From assembly GCA_018333655.1 (NCBI GenBank), contig JAGXTJ010000005.1, forward strand, positions 1-44,442: 44,442 nt of DNA, read 5' to 3'. Of the stretch, positions 14,492 to 23,795 are shown piece by piece (positions within the stretch are counted from its first letter, which is position 1; the number at the start of each line of letters is the position of its first letter). A model generated the notes under the pieces. That model saw only the letters and a program-made list of their open reading frames with translations. It did no database searches and was not told where the DNA came from. The stretch comes from Bacillota bacterium. GTDB lineage: Bacteria > Bacillota > UBA994. Position numbers and translations under genes: made by a program.

Positions 14492-15190
14492 ATGACATCT
14501 CTTTCACCCCGACTTACGGCCTTGCTAGAGCTGCTCACCCCCTGTCGCTGCCTGGCGGAGATCGGTAGTGACCATGGTTTGCTCATTACGACTGCGGTGG
14601 CATGTGGAGTTGCCGAGCGCGGCGTGGCGGTAGAGATAAACCGTTCGCCGTACCTAGAGAGCCAAAAGGCAGTCTTGACGGCAGGACTCGAGGACAGGAT
14701 CGAAGTGTGCCTTGGCGATGGCCTTAAGCCCTTGGCCGTAGGAGAAGTAGATGCCCTCTGCATCGCTGGCATGGGCGGCGGAACAGTGGCGCGCATACTG
14801 GCTAGGGGCGAAACAAAACTTACCGCGGTTCGGCAGTTAGTGCTGCAGCCGAATGTCGACGCGGCGGAACTTAGGCAGTACTTGCTTACTAGCGGCTATG
14901 CAATCGTGGACGAACGCTTAGTTTTAGATGGCGACTACCTGTACCAAGTGCTGCGCGCCGAACCAGGCGAGGGCGGCTCGTACTCGCCGCTTGAACTTGA
15001 ATATGGCCGCCAGAACCTTGCCCGGCATGACCCATTGCTGCTACAGCTGTTGTCGCGCGACTTGGCGCATTGGCTCAGGGTGCGCGATGAGTTGACTAAG
15101 GGCAGGGGCGAGAGTATCGCTAGGCGGCAGAGTGAGGTAGAGGAGAGGATTACCCTGCTAAAAGAGGCCGTAAGCCATGCCTCGCTCTAG
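14492..15190 (+). CDS. trmK: tRNA (adenine(22)-N1)-methyltransferase TrmK
   Basis: 232 residues. LSPRLTALLELLTPCRCLAEIGSDHG is the TrmK opening, with the SAM-binding EIGSDHGLL. IAGMGGGTVARIL is a family signature and VLQPN follows. It methylates A22 of bacterial tRNAs using SAM. ATG 14492 follows GGGGAGG. A strong terminator follows at 15204. Homologues usually sit by a DUF/Nif3-like gene, which is not the case here. Confidence 0.92.
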   Translation: MTSLSPRLTALLELLTPCRCLAEIGSDHGLLITTAVACGVAERGVAVEINRSPYLESQKAVLTAGLEDRIEVCLGDGLKPLAVGEVDALCIAGMGGGTVARILARGETKLTAVRQLVLQPNVDAAELRQYLLTSGYAIVDERLVLDGDYLYQVLRAEPGEGGSYSPLELEYGRQNLARHDPLLLQLLSRDLAHWLRVRDELTKGRGESIARRQSEVEERITLLKEAVSHASL

Positions 15191-15203
15191 GCGTAGGTAG
15201 ACG

Positions 15204-15239
15204 AAAGAGGGGCTCTGCTTAAAGCATGCCCCTCTTTTT
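15204..15239 (+). terminator. Intrinsic terminator after trmK
   Basis: Stem AAAGAGGGGC / GCCCCTCTTT with inner TGCTT/AAGCA and a following T-run. It may also serve the opposite strand. Confidence 0.85.
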
Positions 15240-15295
15240 CTTAATGTCGATTGCTACCTGGGCGGCTATTCTTCCTGCACTTGCTCCCTGGTCTA

Positions 15296-15913
15296 CTATT
15301 CTTTTCCGTATTGTTCGTAAACTTTGCCGACCATCTTGATGGAAGGTGTGAGTGTTTGGTCGCCCTCTTCTGCCCACTGCGCCGGGCACGCCTCACTGTC
15401 GTGGTTGGCGAGGTAGCGGTTGGCTTTGAACTTGCGCATCAACTCATCGATATTGCGGCCGATGTTGAAGTAGTTGATCTCAGAGTTCATAAGCTTGCCG
15501 TCGGGGCTGATAATGAAGGTGCCGCGTAGGGCGAGGCCTGAACTTTCATCGTAGACGCCGAACAAGCGCGAGATATTGCCGGTGGGGTCGGCACCCATGG
15601 GGTATTTAACGTCCTCCAGCATTTTTTCTACGCGTTGCCAAACCAAGTGGGCGTACTTGGTGTCCTTGCTCACCGTGATGACTTCAGCGCCTAAACGCTT
15701 AAATTCTTCGTACTTGGCGGATATGGCGGCAAACTCTGTGGCGCAGACGAAAGTGAAGTCGCCGGGATAGAAGAAGAGGATGGTCCATTTGCGCTCAGCC
15801 TTGAGCCTTTCTAAACTGATTTCGCTGAACTCAACGGCAGCTGTGTCTAGCACATCGAGCCTGAAATTTGGAACATCTTGGCCTACTTTAACTGTGAAAT
15901 TTTCGAACATCAT
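15296..15913 (-). CDS. 2-Cys peroxiredoxin (AhpC/Prx1 type)
   Basis: 205 residues. The peroxidatic Cys57 is in FYPGDFTFVCATE and the resolving Cys176 in SEACPAQW, so this is a typical 2-Cys enzyme that reduces hydroperoxides with thioredoxin-like donors. GADPTGNISRLFGVYDE and RGTFIISPDG fit the Prx1/AhpC group. ATG 15913 follows AGGGGG. Oxidative-stress defence in an otherwise likely anaerobe. No ahpF gene is adjacent. Confidence 0.93.
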   Translation of the reverse strand: MMFENFTVKVGQDVPNFRLDVLDTAAVEFSEISLERLKAERKWTILFFYPGDFTFVCATEFAAISAKYEEFKRLGAEVITVSKDTKYAHLVWQRVEKMLEDVKYPMGADPTGNISRLFGVYDESSGLALRGTFIISPDGKLMNSEINYFNIGRNIDELMRKFKANRYLANHDSEACPAQWAEEGDQTLTPSIKMVGKVYEQYGKE

Positions 15914-15933
15914 GCATTCCCCCTAAATTTGGT

Positions 15934-16010
15934 ACAAGAAACAAGAGACAAGAGACAAGAAGCAAGAGGCAGGAAATAAGAAGCAGGAAGTGGGAGACGG
16001 GCAGGCGGGA
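15934..16010. repeat. 7-bp degenerate purine-rich tandem array
   Basis: Eleven consecutive 7-mers starting ACAAGAA, ACAAGAG, ACAAGAG and degrading to GCAGGAA and GTGGGAG in the 260-bp gap upstream of the peroxiredoxin gene. The strand is almost entirely purine. No ORF is present. The rest of this gap, up to the rnpB promoter, shows nothing recognisable. Confidence 0.75.
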
Positions 16011-16143
16011 GAAGGATATTGTTGGTCGCAAACAGTAATCATTAGCTGTTGAGTAAGTTTATCATGTGCGCTTTGAAGCTGTCAAGAGTAAGATGCCACG
16101 AGCGCAGAAAAATTATAATCAAGAAAATGGAAGCTTGTTTCTA

Positions 16144-16172
16144 TTGCAAAATGCGCTAAAAAAGCATAGAAT
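16144..16172 (+). promoter_or_regulatory. rnpB promoter
   Basis: TTGCAA, 17-bp spacer, TAGAAT. The start point would fall at about 16178, where the RNA begins. Confidence 0.75.
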
Positions 16173-16177
16173 ATAGT

Positions 16178-16541
16178 GTCGAGTGAATTGAGCAGTCGCG
16201 CCGTCAAATCGGCGAGGAAAGTCCGGGCTCCGCAGGGCAGAGTGCTGGTTAATGGCCAGTCGGGGTAACCTGAAGGAAAGTGCCACAGAGATATACCGCC
16301 CCTCGGGGTAAGGGTGAAAAGGTGAGGTAAGAGCTCACCAGCGACCTGGTGACAGGTACGGCTAGGTAAACCCCACTTGGAGCAAGACCTAATAGGGGAG
16401 AGTTAAGAGCTGCCCGCTCGTTCTCCCGGGTTGGTCGCTATGCGCACCTTGGTGCGAAGGAGGTCTACGGCAACGTAGATCCTAGATAGATGACTGCTGC
16501 CGCGCGAGCGGTACAGAACCCGGCTTATAGATTCACTCGAC
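16178..16541 (+). ncRNA. rnpB: RNase P RNA (class A)
   Basis: P1 arms GTCGAGTGAATT (16178-) and GATTCACTCGAC (to 16541) pair perfectly. The universal GAGGAAAGTCCGGGCTC (CR I) is at about 16213 and ACAG..ATA follows. The GGTAAACCCC segment and the closing AGAACCCGGCTTATAG (CR V region) near 16515 are all present in order. It is the ribozyme that matures tRNA 5' ends. No separate terminator is visible, and the glyS promoter begins ten bases downstream. Confidence 0.95.
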
Positions 16542-16550
16542 AGCTGTTAA

Positions 16551-16579
16551 TTGCGCCAATGCCTTTACTCTGCTATAAT
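16551..16579 (+). promoter_or_regulatory. glyS promoter
   Basis: TTGCGC, 17-bp spacer, TATAAT. The predicted start (about 16586) gives a leader of roughly 118 bases. Confidence 0.7.
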
Positions 16580-16643
16580 CCTAGCAAGTGCATACACGTT
16601 GATTCAGGGGGCTATGCAACACGCCTGTGCAGCGTGGAAAGAG

Positions 16644-16686
16644 GACCTTTCGTCCCTTGTGGGACGGGGTCTTTTTGTTTTTTTTG
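16644..16686 (+). terminator. Leader attenuator upstream of glyS (possible minimal T-box)
   Basis: GACC (16644-16647) and CGTCCC pair with GGGACG and GGTC, followed by a long T-run (16672-16685). It lies inside the transcript before the glyS ribosome site. CGTGGAAAG just before it contains UGGA, the bases that a T-box uses to pair with the UCCA end of tRNA-Gly. No standard stem I is visible in the short leader, so T-box status is unproven. Confidence 0.55.
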
Positions 16687-16703
16687 AGAAAGGGGAGTTC
16701 TTG

Positions 16704-18074
16704 ATGACGGTTACCATGGACAAGATTGTGGCACTCTGCAAAAGCCGTGGCTATGTTTTCGCTGGCTCTGAGATTTACGGTGGGCTGGCCAACACCTGGG
16801 ATTATGGACCGCTAGGGGCCGAGCTAAAACGGAATATTAAGAAGTTGTGGTGGCAGAAATTTGTGCAAGAATCACCCTACAATGTGGGCCTAGACTCCGC
16901 CATTCTTATGAACCCAGAGGTATGGGTGGCCAGTGGCCATGTGGGTGGTTTCTCAGACCCGCTTATTGACTGTCGGGCCTGCAAGAGCCGCTTTCGGGCT
17001 GACCACCTGGTAGAGGAAGCGGCCAAAGTGAATGTGGACGGCTGGGCGCAGGCACAGCTTAAGAGTTACATAGATAGTGAAAAGCTCAAATGTCTAAAAT
17101 GCGGGGCGCATGACTTTACGGAGATTAGACAGTTTAACCTAATGTTTAAGACCTACCAGGGTGTCACCGAAGACTCAAGGGCCGAGATTCACCTGCGGCC
17201 GGAGACGGCACAGGGTATTTTTGTTAACTTTCGTAATATAGCGCGCACTACCCGGCGCAAGCTGCCCTTTGGAGTAGGGCAAATCGGCAAGGCTTTTCGC
17301 AACGAAATTACACCGGGCAACTTTGTCTTTCGCACGCGCGAGTTTGAGCAGATGGAGCTGGAGTTTTTCTGCCAGCCCGGCACGGACTTAGAGTGGTTTG
17401 CCTACTGGCGCAAGTTCTGCCACGAGTGGCTGCTGGCCATTGGTCTTCGCCCAGAGAGTGTACGCCTGCGTGACCATGCTAAAGAAGAGCTCAGCCACTA
17501 CAGTGCCGCGACGACAGATATTGAGTTTAAGTTCCCCTTCGGCTGGGGCGAGCTGTGGGGCATTGCCGACCGTACAGATTTTGACCTTAAGGCCCACATG
17601 GCGAAGTCAGGCGAGGATATGCGCTTTCTTGACGCCGAAAGCAACGAAAAGTTCGTACCCTATGTTATTGAGCCCTCCCTAGGTGTGGAGCGCTTAGCCC
17701 TAGCATTACTGGCAGATGCTTACTGTGAAGAGCAGCTCGCCCCAGACGATTCGCGGGTCGTGCTGCGGCTACACCCAGCAGTCGCCCCCCTTAAGGCGGC
17801 CATCTTGCCGCTTAGCAAAAAACTAGGCTCAGAGGCAGAAGTGCTTTATCGCGAGCTCGCCAAGCATTTTATGGTGGAGTATGACGAGGCGGGAAGTATC
17901 GGCAAGCGCTACAGGCGTCAAGATGAAGTAGGCACACCGTTCTGCATTACTTTCGATTTTGAGTCGCTAGAAGACCGCGCCGTCACTGTGCGCGAGCGCG
18001 ACTCTATGGCCCAGGTGCGCATACCGATCGATACCCTGAAAGAGTATATTCGGAGTCGCATCACCATCGACTAG
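16704..18074 (+). CDS. glyS: Glycyl-tRNA synthetase (single-chain, alpha2 type)
   Basis: 456 residues. Opening [35 protein letters not shown] is typical. Class II motifs follow: [37 protein letters not shown] and the late [12 protein letters not shown]. Cys pairs (CRAC near 92-95, CLKC near 130) may bind zinc. The last part holds the anticodon-binding domain. ATG 16704 follows AGGGGAG; longer upstream starts run into the attenuator. It is followed by trpS in 23 bases, so the two synthetases likely form an operon. Confidence 0.93.
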   Translation: MTVTMDKIVALCKSRGYVFAGSEIYGGLANTWDYGPLGAELKRNIKKLWWQKFVQESPYNVGLDSAILMNPEVWVASGHVGGFSDPLIDCRACKSRFRADHLVEEAAKVNVDGWAQAQLKSYIDSEKLKCLKCGAHDFTEIRQFNLMFKTYQGVTEDSRAEIHLRPETAQGIFVNFRNIARTTRRKLPFGVGQIGKAFRNEITPGNFVFRTREFEQMELEFFCQPGTDLEWFAYWRKFCHEWLLAIGLRPESVRLRDHAKEELSHYSAATTDIEFKFPFGWGELWGIADRTDFDLKAHMAKSGEDMRFLDAESNEKFVPYVIEPSLGVERLALALLADAYCEEQLAPDDSRVVLRLHPAVAPLKAAILPLSKKLGSEAEVLYRELAKHFMVEYDEAGSIGKRYRRQDEVGTPFCITFDFESLEDRAVTVRERDSMAQVRIPIDTLKEYIRSRITID

Positions 18075-18097
18075 AAGTGGGAAGTGGGGATAGAGCT

Positions 18098-19075
18098 ATG
18101 GCGAGAGTTTTTTCGGGCATTCAGCCCTCGGGGATTTTAACCCTCGGTAACTACTTAGGTGCGCTTAAGCATTTTGTGGAGCGGCAAGCTCTGCACGAAG
18201 CCTTTTACTGCATTGTAGATTTGCACGCCTTAACACTGCCCCAAGACCCCGCCGCGCTGCGCGAGCAAGTGAGGACTCTGGCCGCGGTTTACTTGGCGGC
18301 CGGTCTAGACCCCGAGCGGGCCACGCTCTTTGTGCAGTCACAGGTGCCAGAGCACAGCGAACTGGCTTGGCTTTTGCAGTGCCTGAGTTACCTCGGTGAG
18401 CTTAGCCGCATGACGCAGTTTAAAGAAAAGGGAGAGGGCCGCGAGTCTGTCTCAGTCGGCCTCTATACCTACCCTGTTTTACAGGCTGCCGATATTTTGC
18501 TCTACGATACGGAGCTTGTACCCGTAGGGGAAGACCAGAAGCAGCATATTGAGCTTTGTCGCGATATCGCCCTGCGCTTTAACCAGCGCTTCGGCGATGT
18601 TTTCGTCGTGCCCGAGCATCAAATCGCGAAGCTCGGGGCACGTATAATGAGCCTTGATGACCCAGCAAAGAAAATGAGCAAATCTAGCCCTACCCCGGCG
18701 AGCTATATTAGCCTGCTCGATACGCCAGAGACGATGCAGAAGAAGATTATGCGCGCTGTTACAGACACAGGCAGCGAAGTAAAGTACGACCCCGAGCAAA
18801 AGCCCGGGGTGTCAAATCTCTTGGTTATAAACGCCTTGCTCAGCGAGCGCAGTATCGCTAGTCTCGAGGAGTTGTTTGTGGGCAAGGGCTATGGGGCGCT
18901 TAAAAAGGACACCGCCGAAGTAGTGGTTGCCGTGCTAGACCCCCTGCGGCGGCGCATCCTCGAGTATCTAGAGTCGCCTGACCTTGATATGACTATGCGA
19001 GCGGGGGCCGAAAAGGCCAGGGCTGTGGCTAGCGTGACGTTAAGCCGTGTGCAGAAGGCCATGGGCTTACGCTAG
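18098..19075 (+). CDS. trpS: Tryptophanyl-tRNA synthetase
   Basis: 325 residues. IQPSGILTLGNYLGAL holds the class I HIGH-equivalent (GNYLG). IVDLHALT, the late LVPVGEDQKQHIELCRDIA and KKMSKSSP (KMSKS loop) are diagnostic. It charges tRNA-Trp. ATG 18098 is preferred over the GTG/ATG-like starts at 18077 because the family opens with ARVFSGIQPSG. It lies downstream of glyS in the same direction with no terminator between. Confidence 0.95.
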   Translation: MARVFSGIQPSGILTLGNYLGALKHFVERQALHEAFYCIVDLHALTLPQDPAALREQVRTLAAVYLAAGLDPERATLFVQSQVPEHSELAWLLQCLSYLGELSRMTQFKEKGEGRESVSVGLYTYPVLQAADILLYDTELVPVGEDQKQHIELCRDIALRFNQRFGDVFVVPEHQIAKLGARIMSLDDPAKKMSKSSPTPASYISLLDTPETMQKKIMRAVTDTGSEVKYDPEQKPGVSNLLVINALLSERSIASLEELFVGKGYGALKKDTAEVVVAVLDPLRRRILEYLESPDLDMTMRAGAEKARAVASVTLSRVQKAMGLR

Positions 19076-19080
19076 AGGCC

Positions 19081-19851
19081 TTACCACCTGCCGCCTGCGC
19101 CACCGCCGCCGGAGCGTCCGCCACCGAAACCGCCACCACCGAAGCCGCCGCCAAAGCCGCCACCCCGGCCACCGCGGCCACCCCGATTCATGCTGCCTAG
19201 GCCATGTCCGAGGAGAAACCAGAGCATGCTACGTCCGCCCCTAGTCATAAGAAGGGCCAGGATGATGACCAAGAATACTCCGGAGCCCAGCATGTCGGCC
19301 CACGAGGCAGTGTTCTCCCCCGGTATGGCTACTGCGGTGGTGTCGATGGTTACATTGTGCTCGCGTTCGAGGCGGGGAACGATGCCGTCTGTGCTGAGCA
19401 GGGCTAAAGCCAGCCCGTCGTAGAAGCGGCCTTCGCCAAAGGCAGGGGTAATGTACTGCCGCATAAGAGCGCCGAGGTAGCTATCGGGCAGCACGCCTTC
19501 AAGGCCGTAGCCGGTGTGAAAGCGAAACTCGCGCTCCTCTATGCTCACCAGAATTAGCATGCCGTTATTTTTTTCGCGCTTGCCAATGCCCCACTCGGAA
19601 AAGAGCCGTTGCGAAAAGGTAAGGGCCGTCTCTCCACCGAGATTAGGCATGGTGACGATTACTAATTCTGCGGTGGTGGCTTGCTCTATACCCTGTAGTA
19701 CCTGGGTGAGGGTGTCACTTTGCGAAGGAGAGAGTATCTTGGCAAAGTCATTGACAAAGGTGAGCTCTGCCGGACGCGCCGGCACTGCCGCGAAGGAGAT
19801 GGCGGGCACGAAAAGTAGTAGTATGAAGATTAAAGCGCAGGCTCTTCTCAC
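19081..19851 (-). CDS. TPM-domain membrane protein (YgcG-like)
   Basis: 256 residues. An N-terminal signal peptide (CALIFILLLFVPAISFA) precedes a TPM domain (LTFVNDFAKILSPSQSDTLTQVLQ and IEEREFRFHTGYGLEGVLPD). A membrane segment (GVFLVIILALLMT) and a Gly-rich tail of GGFGG repeats follow. Such proteins face outside, and TPM domains may bind metals or membranes. GTG 19851 follows GGGGGG. It is directly downstream of lemA, the usual partner, in one operon. Confidence 0.88.
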   Translation of the reverse strand: MRRACALIFILLLFVPAISFAAVPARPAELTFVNDFAKILSPSQSDTLTQVLQGIEQATTAELVIVTMPNLGGETALTFSQRLFSEWGIGKREKNNGMLILVSIEEREFRFHTGYGLEGVLPDSYLGALMRQYITPAFGEGRFYDGLALALLSTDGIVPRLEREHNVTIDTTAVAIPGENTASWADMLGSGVFLVIILALLMTRGGRSMLWFLLGHGLGSMNRGGRGGRGGGFGGGFGGGGFGGGRSGGGGAGGRW

Positions 19852-19873
19852 AGAGCATCCCCCCTCTAACTAG

Positions 19874-20452
19874 TTAATTGCCTAAGTTGACGCGTGGCGC
19901 CTGTTGTGCAGCGGGGTCAGCCTGAAAGTAGGGACGGCTGCTGTAGCCAAACATACGGGCCATGATGACCGCAGGGAAAGAGAGTATGCGCGTATTGTAC
20001 TGCCTGACCACGGCATTGTAGTTGTCGCGCTCGACGCTGATGCGGTTTTCGGCGCCGGCGAGCTCATCCATAAGGCGGGCGACTGACTCTTGCGCTTTTA
20101 GTTGCGGGTAGTTTTCCATGACGACTAAGAGCCGGCTGAACGCGCTCTCGAGTTCGTTGCTGGCCGCCACCCTTTCGTCGACCGTGCGTGCCCCGGCCAT
20201 TCTGGCTCTAGCGTCAGCGATGTTGCCAAAGACCTCGGCCTCGTGTGCCATATGCCCCTTGACCGTCTCCACTAAGTTGGGTATAAGGTCAAAGCGGCGC
20301 TGCAGCTTGCTTTCAATTACGGCGTACTGGGCGTCAACTTCTTGGGATAAGCTCACGAAACTATTGTAGGAGCTACCCAAAAACATGCCTACTACAGCAA
20401 TGAGACCTACGACGATCAGTAGTGCGCCGAGAATACGTCCTTGTTGGTTCAC
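19874..20452 (-). CDS. LemA-family protein
   Basis: About 192 residues. N-terminal anchor ILGALLIVVGLIAVVGMFLG, then the LemA core NSFVSLSQEVDAQYAVIESKLQRRFDLIPN and VMENYPQLKAQESVARLMDELAGAENRI, ending with RMFGYSSRPYF. LemA is a helical membrane-anchored protein usually encoded with TPM proteins; its role is not settled. GTG 20452 has AAGGAG at eight bases; GTG 20461 overlaps that site. Divergent from the methyltransferase at 20543. Confidence 0.9.
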   Translation of the reverse strand: MNQQGRILGALLIVVGLIAVVGMFLGSSYNSFVSLSQEVDAQYAVIESKLQRRFDLIPNLVETVKGHMAHEAEVFGNIADARARMAGARTVDERVAASNELESAFSRLLVVMENYPQLKAQESVARLMDELAGAENRISVERDNYNAVVRQYNTRILSFPAVIMARMFGYSSRPYFQADPAAQQAPRVNLGN

Positions 20453-20542
20453 AGTAATCACTCCTTGCTCTGCTCTAAAGTTTTGTCACGCTTATACTAC
20501 GTGTGAGGAGCAGCTAAGTTTCAGCGAATTTGAGGTGCAGTA

Positions 20543-21688
20543 ATGGATAAGAGGCTCTTGGCACCCCTAGGGGTTGTCGGTGAAAAGATGCAAGGCCGCG
20601 ACTTTCAGTTCTTGCAGGTTGAGACGGACGGGCGTCGGGTAGAAATTAGCCCGCTGTGGGGGCGTGCGGGCTTTGTGGTACAAACAAAGGGCGAGAGCAC
20701 CTACGAGGTACCACTAGAGGATATCACAATGTGGCTGGAGCAGCATATTGGTGCGGCGAAAAAAGTTCTTCTGCGGTGCGTCCTGCGCAGCACAGAAACT
20801 CTCGTGACTCTCGAGTCTGGTAAAATTAAGGTGCATACTAAGGCCGCGGAGCATCTTAGGAGTGACGCCGGAGCGCCGCCATCCGCGCACAGCCAGGCAG
20901 TAATCACGGGAACGCGGCAAGATTTTATTAAGGCCGAGCCAGCGCGTAAAATGCTTACGGCGCTAGGCATTATGAGCCCTACAGGCGAAATTAAGGGCGA
21001 CAAGAGACGCAAATTTTACCAGGTGGACCGCTTTATAGAGCTCCTATCGCACATGGTGGCGGACTGGCCGCGCGGCGAGGAACTAGTGGTGCTAGACTGT
21101 GGTTGTGGCAAGTCTTACCTGTCTTTTGCCTTAAACTACTACTTGCACGAAGTGCTCGGCATTAAGTGCTTTTTCATAGGCATTGATCAAAACCAAGATG
21201 TAGTGGACGCCTCGCGCAGAATTCAAGAGGAATTGATTTATCGCAACATGGAGTTTGTCCGAGCAGAGGTAAGCAATTACGTACCCAGCAAAAAACCGCA
21301 CTTAGTCCTGAGTCTGCATGCCTGCGACACAGCCACCGACGAAGCGTTAGCACTCGGTCTCGCCATGCAGGCCAAGTACATTATTGCCGTGCCCTGCTGC
21401 CAAGCCGCGCTCACTGAAAGCATCGACTATGGCGCGCTGCAGAGTTTGGCTCGTCATGCCCTGCTAAAACAGCGACTCGCCGATGTCTTGACCGATGGCC
21501 TGCGGGTGTTGGCGTTAGAGGCGGCGGGCTACAAAGTGAGTGTTGTAGAGTATGTCTCGCCGCTCGATACACCTAAGAACTTGATGATTCGCGCCGAGCG
21601 CAGTCAGACCACGCCTAGTGCTAGAGCCTATGACGAGCTCAAGCGCGTGCTCAAGGTCGAGCCGTGGATTGACCGCCTCAGTAGGTGA
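20543..21688 (+). CDS. SAM-dependent methyltransferase (Methyltransf_32-like)
   Basis: 381 residues. The C-terminal half has the SAM-binding VLDCGCGKSYLSFAL (about 187-200), IGIDQNQDVV, LVLSLHACDTATDEAL and a Cys-Cys motif in AVPCCQAAL. This matches the group of methyltransferases related to GSTCD and to Methyltransf_32. The N-terminal part (about 1-140) is variable. The substrate is not identified, though RNA is possible. ATG 20543 follows GAGGTG. It may be transcribed with the S9 peptidase gene downstream. Confidence 0.8.
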   Translation: MDKRLLAPLGVVGEKMQGRDFQFLQVETDGRRVEISPLWGRAGFVVQTKGESTYEVPLEDITMWLEQHIGAAKKVLLRCVLRSTETLVTLESGKIKVHTKAAEHLRSDAGAPPSAHSQAVITGTRQDFIKAEPARKMLTALGIMSPTGEIKGDKRRKFYQVDRFIELLSHMVADWPRGEELVVLDCGCGKSYLSFALNYYLHEVLGIKCFFIGIDQNQDVVDASRRIQEELIYRNMEFVRAEVSNYVPSKKPHLVLSLHACDTATDEALALGLAMQAKYIIAVPCCQAALTESIDYGALQSLARHALLKQRLADVLTDGLRVLALEAAGYKVSVVEYVSPLDTPKNLMIRAERSQTTPSARAYDELKRVLKVEPWIDRLSR

Positions 21689-21767
21689 ATATTTTTCGTC
21701 CGGCGAAGGAATTTGCCCCTGCATGGCAAATATGGTCTGGTGGAAGATAGCAAGGAGGAATCATTTT

Positions 21768-23780
21768 ATGAAAAGGCCTTTGTCAGAAACGGACTTGCTA
21801 AGGATGCAGTTTATCTCCTCCCCCGAGATGTCCCCCTGCGGCAAGACGATTGCCTTCGTTAAGACCCACATCGAGGGCGAGACGATGGAGTATCGCTCGC
21901 ATATTTTTGCCGTACCTACCGGCGGTGGCGATTTGCACCAACTAACAGCTGGCGGCAAGGCTGAGACTGCGCCGCGCTTTTCACCCTGCGGCACAAAATT
22001 AGTTTTTGTCTCCGACCGCGGTGTAGATAAGCAGCTTTGGCTGCTAGACCTAAGTCTAGGGGGCGAAGCACGGCCCTTGACTACCATGCGCTATGGCGCG
22101 ACTAACCCCGTGTGGTCGCCCGACGGACAACAGCTCGTCTTTTTATCGCGTGCTAGTGGTAGTGACGATGTCGCTAGGCTGCTTACGCCCCGTACCCAGC
22201 AGGAAAAAGAAGCGGAAGAAAAAAACCGCCGTGAGGAAGCCAAGGTAGTTGATAAGATTAAGTACAAAGCCGATGAAGCTATGGGCCTTCTTGATGGCAA
22301 GCATAGCCATGTATGGGTGGTAGGCTTAGAGGGTGGTACACCGCGCCGGCTGACCGAGGGAGATTTTGACCATCATAGCCCGAGCTTCTCGCCCTGCGGA
22401 AGCTACCTGGCTATTAGCAGCAACCGCGACAGCGACACGGAGTTTGCTCCCTACGACAGCGACATATATTCGGTAACTCTAGCCACTGGTGAAATTAAAC
22501 GCCTAACTGCGACCCCTGGGCCGGCCGCTGACCCAGTATGGTCGCCTGATGGAAAGCACGTGGCCTATGTAGGGCACACGTTAGAGTACCGTTTCGCGAC
22601 TTTAAATCGCATCTACCTGGTGTCGTCCTGTGGTGGCGAGCCGGTATGCGTGACTTCCGGCTTTGACCGCAGCATTGGTGACCACACTAATTCGGATTGT
22701 CGCTACGGCGATGGCGGGCGCTCCTTGACTTTTTCGGCCGACGGGCAACGCTTGTACTTCATGGCCAGCGACCGCGGCGACACCCATGTCTACGTGGTCA
22801 GGCTAGACACACGCACCGTAGATCAAGTCACCCGCGGGCGTCGCCATGTGCAGGGCTTATCATTCGATAAGAATACGAGCGTGGCCGCCATGTGCGAAGC
22901 AACTTTCTTGCAGCCTGCCGAAATTTACGTTCTCGAGGCGGATGGCAGCGAAAGGCAGCTAACCCATGTTAACGCCGCTCTGTTAGCCGAGATCTCACTC
23001 AGTGAGCCCGAGGAATTCTGGTACGAGGGCGTGGATGGCTGGGATATTCAGGGGTGGCTGATGAAGCCTGTGAACTTTGCAGAGGGGAAGAAGTACCCCG
23101 TTGTTTTAGAAATACATGGCGGGCCACACACGCAGTACGGGTGTTCCTTTTTCTATGAGTTTCAGCTGCTCGCCAGTAATGGCTTTGGCGTGCTCTTTAC
23201 CAACCCACGCGGCAGCCATGGGTACGGGCAGACCTTTGTCGACGCTGTGCGCGGCGACTATGGCGGCAATGACTATGGCGACTTGATGCTCGCCGTAGAC
23301 CACGTTGTGGCTCTGCCATGGGTAGACAAAGCGCGCCTCGGAGTTACGGGGGGAAGCTATGGCGGCTTTATGACCAACTGGATAGTGGGGCATACGGATC
23401 GCTTCAAGGGCGCAGTAACACACCGTAGCATCTCAAATTGGCTGAGCTTCTACGGCGTGAGCGACATTGGCTATACTTTTACCGAGTTTGAGATAAATGG
23501 AAATCCATGGGATGACCAAGCGCTGCTGCTCAAGCGCTCTCCCATTAGCTATGTCAAAAACGTCAAGACCCCTACCTTGGTCTTGCACTGCGAGCAAGAC
23601 ATGCGCTGTCCCATTGAGCAGGGCGAGCAATTCTATGTCTACCTCAAAAAGCTCGGGGTTAAGACGCGCCTAGTGCGCTTTCCGGCGTCTAACCATGAGC
23701 TGACGCGAAGTGGCAAGCCGAAACTGCGCCTCGAGAATATGCGCCATGTGGTGGGCTGGTTCTTAGAAACAGTCATGTAG
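21768..23780 (+). CDS. S9-family prolyl oligopeptidase / acylaminoacyl peptidase
   Basis: 670 residues. An N-terminal beta-propeller with repeated SPCG/SPDG..LVF..D blades (PRFSPCGTKLVFVSD, PVWSPDGQQLVFLSR) precedes an alpha/beta-hydrolase domain. The nucleophile is Ser530 in GGSYGGFMTNW. The Asp is in HCEQDMRCPIEQ and the His in ASNHEL. EIHGGPHTQYG is the oxyanion-hole motif. No signal peptide is seen, so it is likely cytoplasmic. ATG 21768 follows AAGGAGG; the frame is open further upstream (to 21618) but without a ribosome site. Confidence 0.93.
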   Translation: MKRPLSETDLLRMQFISSPEMSPCGKTIAFVKTHIEGETMEYRSHIFAVPTGGGDLHQLTAGGKAETAPRFSPCGTKLVFVSDRGVDKQLWLLDLSLGGEARPLTTMRYGATNPVWSPDGQQLVFLSRASGSDDVARLLTPRTQQEKEAEEKNRREEAKVVDKIKYKADEAMGLLDGKHSHVWVVGLEGGTPRRLTEGDFDHHSPSFSPCGSYLAISSNRDSDTEFAPYDSDIYSVTLATGEIKRLTATPGPAADPVWSPDGKHVAYVGHTLEYRFATLNRIYLVSSCGGEPVCVTSGFDRSIGDHTNSDCRYGDGGRSLTFSADGQRLYFMASDRGDTHVYVVRLDTRTVDQVTRGRRHVQGLSFDKNTSVAAMCEATFLQPAEIYVLEADGSERQLTHVNAALLAEISLSEPEEFWYEGVDGWDIQGWLMKPVNFAEGKKYPVVLEIHGGPHTQYGCSFFYEFQLLASNGFGVLFTNPRGSHGYGQTFVDAVRGDYGGNDYGDLMLAVDHVVALPWVDKARLGVTGGSYGGFMTNWIVGHTDRFKGAVTHRSISNWLSFYGVSDIGYTFTEFEINGNPWDDQALLLKRSPISYVKNVKTPTLVLHCEQDMRCPIEQGEQFYVYLKKLGVKTRLVRFPASNHELTRSGKPKLRLENMRHVVGWFLETVM

Positions 23781-23795
23781 TTCTAATGTCTTTCT

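Noticed and set aside
16543-16703. Small ORF between rnpB and glyS
   Set aside because: The frame from 16551 runs through a clear promoter and terminator, so the glyS start at 16704 is preferred.
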